Part shown: one piece after another, positions 1 through 5,880 of the stretch
Position numbering within the stretch: the first letter of the stretch is position 1
Layout of the letters: each line of letters starts with the position of its first letter
Assembly: GCA_028291285.1 (NCBI GenBank)
Contig: JAQGIJ010000120.1
Span: 1 to 5,896, forward strand
Direction of reading: 5' to 3'
From: Phenylobacterium sp.
GTDB lineage: Bacteria > Pseudomonadota > Alphaproteobacteria > Caulobacterales > Caulobacteraceae
Length of the DNA: 5,896 nucleotides
The notes under the pieces: generated by a model
The model's database searches: none
Told to the model about the DNA's origin: nothing
The model's input: only the letters and a program-made list of their open reading frames with translations
Made by a program: the position numbers and the translations under genes

Positions 1-190
1 TCACCGGCGTCCAGACGTAGTCGAACGACTGGCAGTTGGGGCAGGTGGGCCGCGGCAGGTGGCGGAAGGTCTGGCAGTGCGGGCACTGCTGGATCGAGAG
101 CACGCCGCGGGCGCAGGACTCCCAGTACCCTCCGCTGACGTTGTCCGGGTAGAGGTTTGCGATCTCGGCCGGCAGGTAGGGTTTAGCCAT
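1..190 (-). CDS. DUF35-type zinc-ribbon/OB-fold protein, N-terminal part (runs off the window)
   Basis: Only the first 63 residues are inside the window; the 3' end lies beyond base 1. The protein begins MAKPYLPAEIANLYP and has a zinc-ribbon knuckle pair, C36-x2-C39 and C50-x2-C53, in the setting YWESCARGVLSIQQCPHC...RPTCPNC...W. This is the usual layout of the rubredoxin-like N-terminal ribbon of DUF35 proteins, which precedes an OB-fold (not visible here). Family members such as ChsH2 partner MaoC-type hydratases or thiolases and are thought to bind acyl-CoA. The gene lies 67 bp downstream of the CoA-transferase gene on the same strand, so co-transcription is likely and a role in CoA-thioester metabolism is inferred. 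An in-frame ATG six codons upstream (base 208) is possible, but the ATG at 190 has a far better ribosome site (GGGGAGGAA). The family call is firm; the partner and substrate are unknown. Confidence 0.85.
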   Translation of the reverse strand, partial: MAKPYLPAEIANLYPDNVSGGYWESCARGVLSIQQCPHCQTFRHLPRPTCPNCQSFDYVWTPV

Positions 191-197
191 GCCTTGG

Positions 198-206
198 TTC
201 CTCCCC
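198..206 (-). promoter_or_regulatory. Ribosome binding site of the zinc-ribbon gene
   Basis: Read on the minus strand this is GGGGAGGAA, ending 7 nt before the ATG at 190. It decides between that ATG and the in-frame ATG at 208, which it overlaps and which has no purine-rich stretch in front of it. Confidence 0.7.
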
Positions 207-257
207 ATGCATGCAATCTTCTTGATCGAGGCCGTAGCACACCCGGCGAGCGGCCGG

Positions 258-2687
258 CTAGCCCAGGCCGACGACGCCGTCGGCGGCGAGCGCGCTGATC
301 TCGGCGTCGGAGTAGCCGTGCTCGGCCAGCACCTGGCGGGTGTGCTGGCCGATCATCGGCGAGGGCTCGGCGCGGGTCGGGGAGCGGGAGAAGCGCAGCA
401 CCGAGGTGAGCCTGGGGTGCTCGCCGAAGATCGGGTGGTCCACCTCGGTGACCATGCCCAGCTGGTGGGCGAGGCCGCCGGGCGACATCAGGGTGTTGTG
501 GCTGGGGCCCGGATCGCATGCGGCGCAGGCGAGGTCCGCGGCGGTGAGCTCGCGCTCCCAGTCGCTCGCGGTGCGCTTGCGGAAGGCGGCCTCCAGCCGC
601 TCGGCGAGCGCATCGGCGTTCTGCGCCCGGCCCTCGGCGGTGGCGAAGCGGGGATCGTCCAGCCCGGCGCCGGCGAACACTTGCGTCGCGATCGCCCAGT
701 CGCGTTCGGTCGGCGCGGCGAAGAAGACCCAGCCCTCGGCGGTCTCATAGAGCCGGTAGAGCGGCGAAAACCCCTTCAGCTCGAGGTCCGCGGTGGGCGC
801 CTGCGGGCGGCCGGCGTATTCGACCATGTCCTCGGAGAGCACCTGGGCCAGCGTCCACAGCATGGTGGTGACGACGCCCTGGCCGCCCAGCCCGCGCTTC
901 TTGGCCAGCAGCGCCAGGGCCTCGGCGCAGGCGACGCCCAGGGCCGAGAAGCCGTCCGAGTGGCCGACGCCGAGGTTGGCGCTGGTGAGCCGGATCGCCC
1001 CGTCCTTCACCTCCTCCAGCGTCATGTCCGGACGCTCGTCGACGGCGGTCTTGGCGTTGCGCCGCGCCATGCCGGTGCCGGCGCCGATGGTCGGGGCGTA
1101 GGCGGGCCGCCGGGCATAGGGGCCGCTCGTGCCGAAGCCGGGCGCCTGGTGGTAGATGACGTCCGGATTGATCGCGCGGATCGCCGCCTCGTCGACGCCC
1201 AGCCGCTCGGCCACCCCGCCGCGGAAGTTGTGCAGCACCAGGTCGGCGCCGACGACGAGGCGCTTCAGCACGTCGAGCCCGTCGGGCTTGGCCAGGTCGA
1301 TGGCGACGCACTCCTTGCCCTGCATCACCTTGACCCCGCCGATCTCGGGGAAGGGCACCTGGAAGCGAATGGAGTCGCCCTCCGGGGGCTCGACCTTGAT
1401 CACGCGCGCGCCGAGGTCAGCCAGCACCGAGAGGCCGTAGGGCGCGGCGTAGAAGTTGCCGAGGTCGACGATGGTGACGCCGGCGAGCGGCAGGCCGTCG
1501 GCGGCGCCCGCCGGCGCGGAGGCTGGCAGGCGCGTGGCGGCCGTGCGGGCCCGCAGCTCCGCGCCATGCTCGTCGAGCCTGGGCAGCGGGCGCTCGGCGG
1601 ACCCCGGGGTCCTGGCGAGGCGGACGAAGGGCTTGGGCGCGCGCACCCGGCCGAGGCCGTCGGCCTGCGTCTCGCAGACCTGCTGGTCGTAGATCATCTG
1701 CGGGTGGCTGAGCAGTTCGGTCCCGGAGCGGAAGATCTCGGCGAAGACGTTGGGGTGGGCGTCGAAGATCTGCTGCCACTCCTCGACGGTGTGGGCGCGC
1801 ACCGCGCTCAGCAGCCGGTCCCAGAAGGCCTCGCGCCGATCGAGGTTCTCGTCGGCCCAGGCCTCGTCCCACGCCGGATCGTTCAGGCCGGTGGCCACCA
1901 GGAAGGCCTGGAACAGCTTCGGCGTCGCCTGGCTGAACTGCAGCCAGCGGCCGTCCTTGGTCAGCCCCTGCAGCAGGCCGAAGGACAGCCAGCTGTTGGG
2001 CACCTTGCGCTCGGTGGAGATCACCGGCGCGGCGGTGAAGGCCTCCGGGAACTTGGCCGCCCAGAAGCTGATCATCCAGTTCCAGGTGTCGTGCGCGGCG
2101 ATCCCCTGCACCAGGGTGGCGTCGACCCGCTGGCCGAGCCCGCTGGTCTCGCGCTCATAGAGGGCGGCGAGCGCGCCGGTGATGGCCAGCTCGGCGGCGC
2201 TGACAGTGCAGTAGGGCACGGTGGCGAAGCCGGGACCCGGTCGCCTCACCAGGCCGCCGAACTGAGTGTAGGCGCCGATCTTCGCCATCACCACGCCCTC
2301 GTAGCCCTTCAGGCGGGAGAGCGGACCCTCGCGGCCGAAGGCGGTGATGGCGACGGTGACGAGGCGCGGGTTGGCGGCCGCCAGCATCTCGTGGCCGAGG
2401 CCGTGGCGCTCCAGCACGCCCGGGCGGAAGGTGTCGATCAACAGGTCCGCCTCGCGCGCCAGGGCCTGCACGGCCGGATCGTCGAGGTCGGCGACCAGGC
2501 TCTTCGAGCCGCGCGCCCAGATCGGCCAGCCGGCCTGGCCGCGCAGCGGGTGGCCGGCCTTCGGCTCGACCAGCACCACCTCCGCGCCGAACTCGGCGAA
2601 GAACTGGCCCACGAACGCGCCCCCCAGGCTCTGGGACAGGTTCAGGACCTTCAGTCCGCCAAGAGCATCCGTGCCGACCGCCGCCAT
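258..2687 (-). CDS. Tandem-domain class III (CaiB/BaiF family) CoA-transferase, 809 aa
   Basis: The protein holds two CaiB/BaiF domains, about twice the usual 380-430 residues. Domain 1 (about 8-390) starts LGGLKVLNLSQSLGGAFVGQ and has FGAEVVLVEP and the helix GALAALYERETSGLGQRVD (171-189). An Ala/Pro-rich linker follows (about 385-398). Domain 2 (about 399-809) restarts LPLAGVTIVDLGNFYAAPYG, with LGARVIKVEPPEGD (425-438), NPDVIYHQAPGFGTSGPYA and the family-like tail GQHTRQVLAEHGYSDAEI. The family moves CoA between carboxylic acids through an aspartyl-CoA thioester, or racemises 2-methylacyl-CoAs (AMACR, MCR). Mycobacterial Rv1866 is a known double-domain relative. By eye, domain 2 keeps the nucleophile-position Asp (D578, HSDGFSALG), whereas domain 1 has Cys160-Thr161 there. 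The protein is probably cytoplasmic. The start at 2687 is chosen because TAGGAG lies 7 nt before it; the open frame continues upstream for 67 more codons but would be Arg-rich and overlap the divergent gene. The substrate is unknown. Confidence 0.93.
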   Translation of the reverse strand: MAAVGTDALGGLKVLNLSQSLGGAFVGQFFAEFGAEVVLVEPKAGHPLRGQAGWPIWARGSKSLVADLDDPAVQALAREADLLIDTFRPGVLERHGLGHEMLAAANPRLVTVAITAFGREGPLSRLKGYEGVVMAKIGAYTQFGGLVRRPGPGFATVPYCTVSAAELAITGALAALYERETSGLGQRVDATLVQGIAAHDTWNWMISFWAAKFPEAFTAAPVISTERKVPNSWLSFGLLQGLTKDGRWLQFSQATPKLFQAFLVATGLNDPAWDEAWADENLDRREAFWDRLLSAVRAHTVEEWQQIFDAHPNVFAEIFRSGTELLSHPQMIYDQQVCETQADGLGRVRAPKPFVRLARTPGSAERPLPRLDEHGAELRARTAATRLPASAPAGAADGLPLAGVTIVDLGNFYAAPYGLSVLADLGARVIKVEPPEGDSIRFQVPFPEIGGVKVMQGKECVAIDLAKPDGLDVLKRLVVGADLVLHNFRGGVAERLGVDEAAIRAINPDVIYHQAPGFGTSGPYARRPAYAPTIGAGTGMARRNAKTAVDERPDMTLEEVKDGAIRLTSANLGVGHSDGFSALGVACAEALALLAKKRGLGGQGVVTTMLWTLAQVLSEDMVEYAGRPQAPTADLELKGFSPLYRLYETAEGWVFFAAPTERDWAIATQVFAGAGLDDPRFATAEGRAQNADALAERLEAAFRKRTASDWERELTAADLACAACDPGPSHNTLMSPGGLAHQLGMVTEVDHPIFGEHPRLTSVLRFSRSPTRAEPSPMIGQHTRQVLAEHGYSDAEISALAADGVVGLG
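267..284 (-). other. Short perfect hairpin at the 3' end of the CoA-transferase gene
   Basis: GCCGAC (267-272) and GTCGGC (279-284) are perfect inverted arms separated by 6 nt, within the last codons of the CoA-transferase gene. The stop codon at 258-260 sits in a further small palindrome, GGCTAGCC (256-263). No T-run follows on the transcript strand, so this is not an intrinsic terminator. It may be chance in GC-rich coding DNA. Confidence 0.25.
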
Positions 2688-2694
2688 CGCCTGG

Positions 2695-2700
2695 CTCCTA
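2695..2700 (-). promoter_or_regulatory. Ribosome binding site of the CoA-transferase gene
   Basis: TAGGAG on the minus strand, 7 nt before the ATG at 2687. It supports this start over the longer open frame extending to 2888. Confidence 0.7.
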
Positions 2701-2830
2701 CCGTTGTGATTGGCGCGATCTTGATTGCGGCGCCGACGAAGAGTCCACCTCCGACTGCGCCCGCCCCGCGGCGGCTGGCGGCGGCGCGCGCCGGCGTCTA
2801 GGCTCGCCGCCAAGTCCGGCGCCGGCCGGC

Positions 2831-2838
2831 GGGAGGAG
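2831..2838 (+). promoter_or_regulatory. Ribosome binding site of the lipocalin-like gene
   Basis: GGGAGGAG ends 6 nt before the ATG at 2845. It selects this start over in-frame upstream codons that would add a low-complexity Arg-rich stretch. Confidence 0.75.
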
Positions 2839-2844
2839 ATCGCC

Positions 2845-3273
2845 ATGTCCATCGAGCAAACGACCCAGGCGCGGCCGGTGGCCGCCAAGGACCTCGTCGG
2901 GGTCTGGGAGCTGGTCGCCTGGACGCGCGCCGACCCCGGGGGGCAGACGAGCTATCCGTTCTCCGCCGACGCCCGCGGCCGGATCATCTACGACGCCGGC
3001 GGGCTGATGAGCGCCTTCCTGATGAACCCGGCGTACGTCAGCGACCCGGGCGGGCCGGGTCACAGGTTCCTCAGCTACTCGGGCCGCTACGCGCTCAACG
3101 GCGACGTGGTGGAGCACGCCGTCGACCTCGCCTCGGACCCGAAGTTCGTCGGCCTGACCCTGCGCCGCCGGGTCGTGCCGGACGGCCAGCGCATCATCCT
3201 GGAAACCCTGGCGGCGGTCGGCCGCGAGGAGCGCGAGGGCAAGCACCAGCTGGTCTGGCGCCGGGCGGGCTGA
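2845..3273 (+). CDS. Lipocalin-like domain protein (Lipocalin_5 type), 142 aa
   Basis: The small single-domain protein matches the pattern of the bacterial/fungal lipocalin-like family. It has an opening DLVGVWELVAW (16-26), then ARGRIIYDAGGLMSAFLMNP (43-62), SYSGRYALNGDVVEHAVDLASDP (77-99), a strand FVGLTLRRRV (101-110) and the end HQLVWRRAG. These alternating short strands fit a small beta-barrel. There is no signal peptide or membrane segment, so it is probably cytoplasmic. The biochemical role of the family is poorly known; it is often found beside catabolic or secondary-metabolite genes. The gene is divergent from the CoA-transferase and 103 bp upstream of the Crp/Fnr gene on the same strand. 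Its length is typical and no residues look missing. Family assignment is fairly sure; the ligand and role are unknown. Confidence 0.85.
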   Translation: MSIEQTTQARPVAAKDLVGVWELVAWTRADPGGQTSYPFSADARGRIIYDAGGLMSAFLMNPAYVSDPGGPGHRFLSYSGRYALNGDVVEHAVDLASDPKFVGLTLRRRVVPDGQRIILETLAAVGREEREGKHQLVWRRAG

Positions 3274-3376
3274 ACCGTTTTCCCAGCGGTCCGACCGTCC
3301 GCACGCATTTGTTACGGACACCGTGACTGGCGCGTGCCACGGTGATCGCACTGGGGTGTGTGTCGGACGCGGGCGT
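3274..3376 (+). promoter_or_regulatory. Leader of the Crp/Fnr gene with clustered inverted repeats
   Basis: The gap between the lipocalin stop and the regulator ATG holds several short dyads. CGGTC-C-GACCG (3287-3297) is perfect. GTTACGG-ACA-CCGTGAC (3311-3327) matches at 6 of 7 pairs. CACCGTG (3319-3325) pairs with CACGGTG (3338-3344) across 12 nt, which include a further GGC/GCC pair. GTCCG (3297-3301) can also pair with CGGAC (3315-3319). These could be operator half-sites for the regulator itself or RNA structure in the leader. No clear -35/-10 pair and no T-run terminator for the lipocalin gene is visible. The canonical FNR (TTGAT-N4-ATCAA) and CRP (TGTGA-N6-TCACA) boxes are not present. 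Confidence 0.4.
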
Positions 3377-4096
3377 ATGGCCAACAACCGGAACTGGCTG
3401 CTGAATTCGCTTGAGCCGCCGGTGCGCGCGCGCTTCGAGCCACGCATGCGCCAGGTGGCGCTGACGCGGAGCGAGGTGCTGCAGCGGCCCGGCGAGCAGA
3501 TCGAGAAGGTCTATTTCCCGGAAGGCGCCCTGATCGGCCTGATCAGCGCCATGCCGGCCGGCGACGCGGTGCAGACCGCGATGGTCGGCTGGGACGGAGC
3601 GCTCGGCGTCTTCGAGGCCTGCGGCACGCGCCAGAGCGCCTTCCTCGCCGAGGTCCAGGTGGAGGGCTCGGCCTGGTGCCAGCCGGCGGACGACTACCGG
3701 CGGATGTACGAGGCCTCCGAGGCGCTGCGCACGGCCGTGCACAAATACGTCGAGATCCTGCTGACCGAAGCCCGCCAGTTCGTCGCCTGCAACGCCCTGC
3801 ACAGCGTCGAGGCCAGGCTCAGCCGCTCGGTGCTGGAGGCGCTGGAGCGCAGCCAGGACGGCCGCGTGCTGCCCGCCACCCAGGAGACGCTCGCCGAGAT
3901 GCTCGGCGTGCAGCGGACCACCATCACCGCCGCCATCGCCCAGCTGCAGGCGGCCGGCGCCCTGCGCAGCGCGCGCGGCATGCTGCAGGTGCTCGACAGG
4001 CAGGCGCTGGAGCGGGCGGCCTGCTGCTGCCGCGAGACAGTGCGCATGGCGCGCGCTGAAATCTACGCCTCCGGCGAGACGGTCTGCGACGACTAG
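3377..4096 (+). CDS. Crp/Fnr-family transcriptional regulator, 239 aa
   Basis: A two-domain DNA-binding regulator. Residues about 5-125 form the cyclic-nucleotide-binding-like beta-roll (LLNSLEPPVRARF, RSEVLQRPGEQIEKVYFPEGALIGL, VQTAMVGWDGALGVFEA). A long helix follows at about 115-160 (dimerisation, inferred), and then a winged helix-turn-helix at about 165-205: LPATQETLAEMLGVQRTTIT, with recognition helix around 178-192 and wing SARGMLQVLD. The order and length fit the family. The usual cNMP phosphate-binding motif is not intact (GALGVFEACGTRQSAF in its place), so the signal is unlikely to be cAMP. A Cys triplet, C216-C218, lies near the C-terminus. The start at ATG 3377 places the family-typical NxxLLxxL at the N-terminus; the ribosome site is weak (GGAC, 8 nt upstream). 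A GTG at 3323 would add 18 unlikely residues. The stop overlaps the convergent gene's stop. Confidence 0.93.
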   Translation: MANNRNWLLNSLEPPVRARFEPRMRQVALTRSEVLQRPGEQIEKVYFPEGALIGLISAMPAGDAVQTAMVGWDGALGVFEACGTRQSAFLAEVQVEGSAWCQPADDYRRMYEASEALRTAVHKYVEILLTEARQFVACNALHSVEARLSRSVLEALERSQDGRVLPATQETLAEMLGVQRTTITAAIAQLQAAGALRSARGMLQVLDRQALERAACCCRETVRMARAEIYASGETVCDD

Positions 4097-4326
4097 ACTC
4101 CGCTGGGGTCAGGTGGATTCGCCTCGGGCGCATCGCCCGCGCTCGCCTGGCGCTCGACCGCATCGCGCGCCTGCCGCACCATCTCGCCGAGGATGGCGGC
4201 GCTCAGCTGGGCGGCCTCGACGCTGAAGGACCCATGCATATGCTCGGGTCCGATCACCACGACCTCGCCGTCGACGCAGACCACCTCCAGCGGCTCTTGG
4301 AAGGTGGGACGTGGGGTTCCGGCCAT
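4093..4326 (-). CDS. Small protein of unknown function, 77 aa
   Basis: I do not recognise this family. Residues 11-27 look like two beta-strands (EPLEVVCVDGEVVVIGP). Residues 35-60 look like an amphipathic helix (VEAAQLSAAILGEMVRQARDAVER), and the tail (61-77) is a Pro/Ala/Asp-rich, probably disordered stretch. There is no signal peptide or transmembrane segment. Coding is supported by third-position G/C bias, sensible amino-acid order and placement 81 bp downstream of the metallophosphoesterase on the same strand. ATG 4326 is chosen; the frame stays open to a TTG at 4365, which would add 13 residues. The ribosome site is weak in either case. The stop TAG (4093-4095) overlaps the convergent Crp/Fnr stop. 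It could be a non-coding shadow, but the protein composition makes a real gene more likely. Confidence 0.65.
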   Translation of the reverse strand: MAGTPRPTFQEPLEVVCVDGEVVVIGPEHMHGSFSVEAAQLSAAILGEMVRQARDAVERQASAGDAPEANPPDPSGV

Positions 4327-4407
4327 CCGCTTTATCGTGCTCTCGACTGGAAGATCCCGTGACAACCCGGCGGCCGGTCCGCTGTTCCGTCGCGGCGCGA
4401 GACGTTC

Positions 4408-4995
4408 TCAGCCCCAGTCCAGCGGGAGCTCGGGGAAGTCGATCAGCCGCACCTCGTCGGTGACCGCGTCGAGCACGGCGCAGGAGAGCAGGTTGCGGCC
4501 CTCTTGGAATCGCCCCTGTCCGGTGGAACCCGGGTTGACCACCAGGGCCCGGCCGATCCGCCCGGCGTAGGGCGTGTGCGTGTGGCCGCCCAGCACGAAA
4601 TCCGCCTCCACTTCGGCGAAGCGCTTCATCTCCGGCGAGCCGGGATAGACGTAGTCGTAGGTCCAGGGCGTGGCGTGCACCATGAGCAGGCGCTTGCCGG
4701 CGACCTCCAGCTCCTGGCGCTCGGGCTGGGCGCGCAGCCATTCCACCAGCTCGGCGTCGGCCGCCCCCCGGGCCACGGCGCCCGGGGCGGCGTATTTCAG
4801 ATACTCCACGTCGTGGTTGCCCAGCACCACCCGGGCGGCGCGCTCGCGCAGGCGCGCAACGGTCTCGTTGGAGAACCGCGTCTGCGAGACGATGTCCCCC
4901 AGGCAGAGCAGCTCGTCGATCCCGCCCATCAGCTCCAGCGCGCGGTCGAGGGCCTCGACGTTGTTGTGGATGTCCGAGACGATGCCGAACTTCAA
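4408..4995 (-). CDS. Metallophosphoesterase of the YfcE/MJ0936-like family, 195 aa
   Basis: A calcineurin-like phosphoesterase with the whole dinuclear-metal signature: D8-x-H10 (MKFGIVSDIHNN), G33-D34 (CLGDIV), G59-N60-H61-D62, H107 (LMVHATP) and G137-H138-T139-H140, followed by the family-typical LVVNPGSTGQ (151-160). Such enzymes hydrolyse phosphodiesters or phosphomonoesters with Mn/Ni-type metals in the cytoplasm; the natural substrate here is unknown. The length is typical for the family. The start is taken as TTG 4995, which gives the family-typical MK-F-G-IVSDIH beginning and has GGAG 6 nt before it. No ATG or GTG lies near, and the other TTG, at 5058, would add 21 residues of basic/Pro-rich sequence with a weak ribosome site. 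The gene lies 87 bp after the methyltransferase and may share its transcript. Confidence 0.93.
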   Translation of the reverse strand: MKFGIVSDIHNNVEALDRALELMGGIDELLCLGDIVSQTRFSNETVARLRERAARVVLGNHDVEYLKYAAPGAVARGAADAELVEWLRAQPERQELEVAGKRLLMVHATPWTYDYVYPGSPEMKRFAEVEADFVLGGHTHTPYAGRIGRALVVNPGSTGQGRFQEGRNLLSCAVLDAVTDEVRLIDFPELPLDWG

Positions 4996-5001
4996 GACCA
5001 G

Positions 5002-5005
5002 CTCC
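5002..5005 (-). promoter_or_regulatory. Ribosome binding site supporting the TTG start of the metallophosphoesterase
   Basis: On the minus strand the sequence reads CCGGAGCTGGTC directly before TTG 4995, with GGAG spaced 6 nt from it. It is short, but better placed than anything before TTG 5058, and it gives the conserved N-terminus. Confidence 0.5.
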
Positions 5006-5082
5006 GGGCCGGAGGGCGGGATGGGCTTCCGGCTTACCAGCTTGCGCGCCGCCGACAACCGCGCTCGGTCAGGCGCCCCAGG

Positions 5083-5868
5083 TCAGGCGGTCGCCTCGAG
5101 CACCATGACGTCGAGCTGGAAGGAGCCGTCGGTCTCGACGCCGAAGTGTCGGCGCACCTCTTCTGAGGCCGCAGCCTGCAGCGCGCGGACGGCCTGGGCC
5201 TGCACAGCCGGCGTGCGCATCCGCGCGATCCAGTCGGCGAACTCGATGCGGATCTGGCCCCGCGTCACGGCGTCGATCGACAAGCCTGCCCGTTCCGCGG
5301 CCGCGGTCCATTCCGCGACCGTGTAGTCGCGCACGTGGCTGGTGTCGCGCAGCACCTCGATCGCCTGCAGGTGGGTGTCGAGCAGGGGCCGCCCGGGGGA
5401 GATGGCGTCGATCAGAATCACCGGCGCGCCGGGCCGCGCCACGCGCCGCGCCTGCGCCAGGCCTGCGTCCAGGTCTCGCCAGTGGTGGGCGCTGAAGCGG
5501 CAGGCGACGAGGTCGAAGCTGGCGTGCGGGAAGGGGAGGGCCTCGGCCGGCGCCTGCTCGGTGGCGATGTTCGAGAGGCCGCGTGCGGCGGCGGTCTCGC
5601 GCACCGCGGCCAGCATTTCCGCCGAGAGGTCGCACGCCGTCACCTCGCCGGCGTGGGGCGAAAGCCGGTAGCCCACGTGGCCGCCGCCGCAGCCCAGGTC
5701 CAGCGCCCGCGCGGGCCGCACCCGCGCGACGATCTGTTCCAGCCGGTCGAGGTCAGCCCCTGCGGCGTGCACCGCGCTCTGCACATAGGCCGTGGCCTGT
5801 GGCCCGAACTGCGCGTCGACATGCGCCTCATGGTTTTGAGCGTTGGGGTGGACGGAGGTGTGGGTCAT
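5083..5868 (-). CDS. Class I SAM-dependent methyltransferase (UbiE/YcgJ-like), 261 aa
   Basis: A Rossmann-fold methyltransferase. After an N-terminal FGPQATAYVQSAVHAAGADLDRL (21-43), motif I ALDLGCGGGHVG is at 55-66. The acidic ribose-contact residue is D80 (VTACDLSAEML), AEALPFPHASFDLVACRFSAHHW is at 108-130, and motif VARPGAPVILIDAISPG is at 143-159, typical of the Methyltransf_11 group. The C-terminal half (about 160-261) is a helical cap plus a strand QLDVMVLEA that probably shapes the acceptor site. It transfers a methyl group from S-adenosylmethionine to an acceptor that cannot be told from sequence; E. coli YcgJ is a comparable protein. It is cytoplasmic, with no signal peptide. ATG 5868 has AGGAG 7 nt upstream. 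It is probably the first visible gene of a minus-strand group with the metallophosphoesterase and the 77-aa gene. Confidence 0.93.
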   Translation of the reverse strand: MTHTSVHPNAQNHEAHVDAQFGPQATAYVQSAVHAAGADLDRLEQIVARVRPARALDLGCGGGHVGYRLSPHAGEVTACDLSAEMLAAVRETAAARGLSNIATEQAPAEALPFPHASFDLVACRFSAHHWRDLDAGLAQARRVARPGAPVILIDAISPGRPLLDTHLQAIEVLRDTSHVRDYTVAEWTAAAERAGLSIDAVTRGQIRIEFADWIARMRTPAVQAQAVRALQAAASEEVRRHFGVETDGSFQLDVMVLEATA

Positions 5869-5875
5869 CGCGGGG

Positions 5876-5880
5876 CTCCT
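5876..5880 (-). promoter_or_regulatory. Ribosome binding site of the methyltransferase gene
   Basis: AGGAG on the minus strand, 7 nt before the ATG at 5868. It confirms that start. Only 28 bases lie upstream in the window, so no promoter can be judged. Confidence 0.65.

Larger units (their letters stand above)
2688..2844. promoter_or_regulatory. Divergent intergenic region between the CoA-transferase and lipocalin-like genes
   Basis: These 157 bp separate two genes transcribed away from each other, so promoters for both are expected here. I could not identify a convincing -35/-10 pair on either strand. The sequence is mainly G/C-rich, with an AT-richer patch at about 2702-2730 (ttgtgattggcgcgatcttg) next to the CoA-transferase start. 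A perfect palindrome, CCGGCGCCGG, lies at 2816-2825, just ahead of the lipocalin ribosome site. The promoter role is inferred from gene layout only. Confidence 0.45.

Noticed and set aside
206..215. A CATGCATGCA repeat in the CoA-transferase/zinc-ribbon spacer.
   Set aside because: It is a short overlapping palindrome without a second copy or clear role; it only creates spare ATG codons.
189..2801. An 870-residue open frame on the plus strand, antisense to the CoA-transferase.
   Set aside because: It follows the antisense phase of a GC-rich gene, encodes low-complexity Gly/Ala/Arg/Leu-rich sequence without domain motifs, and has no ribosome site.
2688..2888. An upstream extension of the CoA-transferase frame by 67 residues.
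   Set aside because: It is Arg/Pro-rich, overlaps the divergent lipocalin start, and a good ribosome site marks ATG 2687 instead.
3274..3297. A possible terminator after the lipocalin-like gene, ACCG (3274-3277) with CGGT (3287-3290).
   Set aside because: The stem is only 4 bp with a 9-nt loop and no T-run after it.
3323..3376. A GTG start for the Crp/Fnr gene, adding 18 residues.
   Set aside because: The added residues are unlike the family N-terminus, and the GTG lies inside the inverted repeats. ATG 3377 begins right at the conserved N-x-x-LLxxL stretch.
3194..3802. A 202-residue frame on the minus strand, opposite the lipocalin 3' end and the regulator.
   Set aside because: It is an antisense shadow of two well-supported genes, with biased composition and no recognisable domain.
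4504..5326. Two plus-strand frames of about 220 residues opposite the phosphoesterase and methyltransferase.
   Set aside because: Both are shadows of genes with complete catalytic motifs on the other strand, and the translated sequences show no family features.
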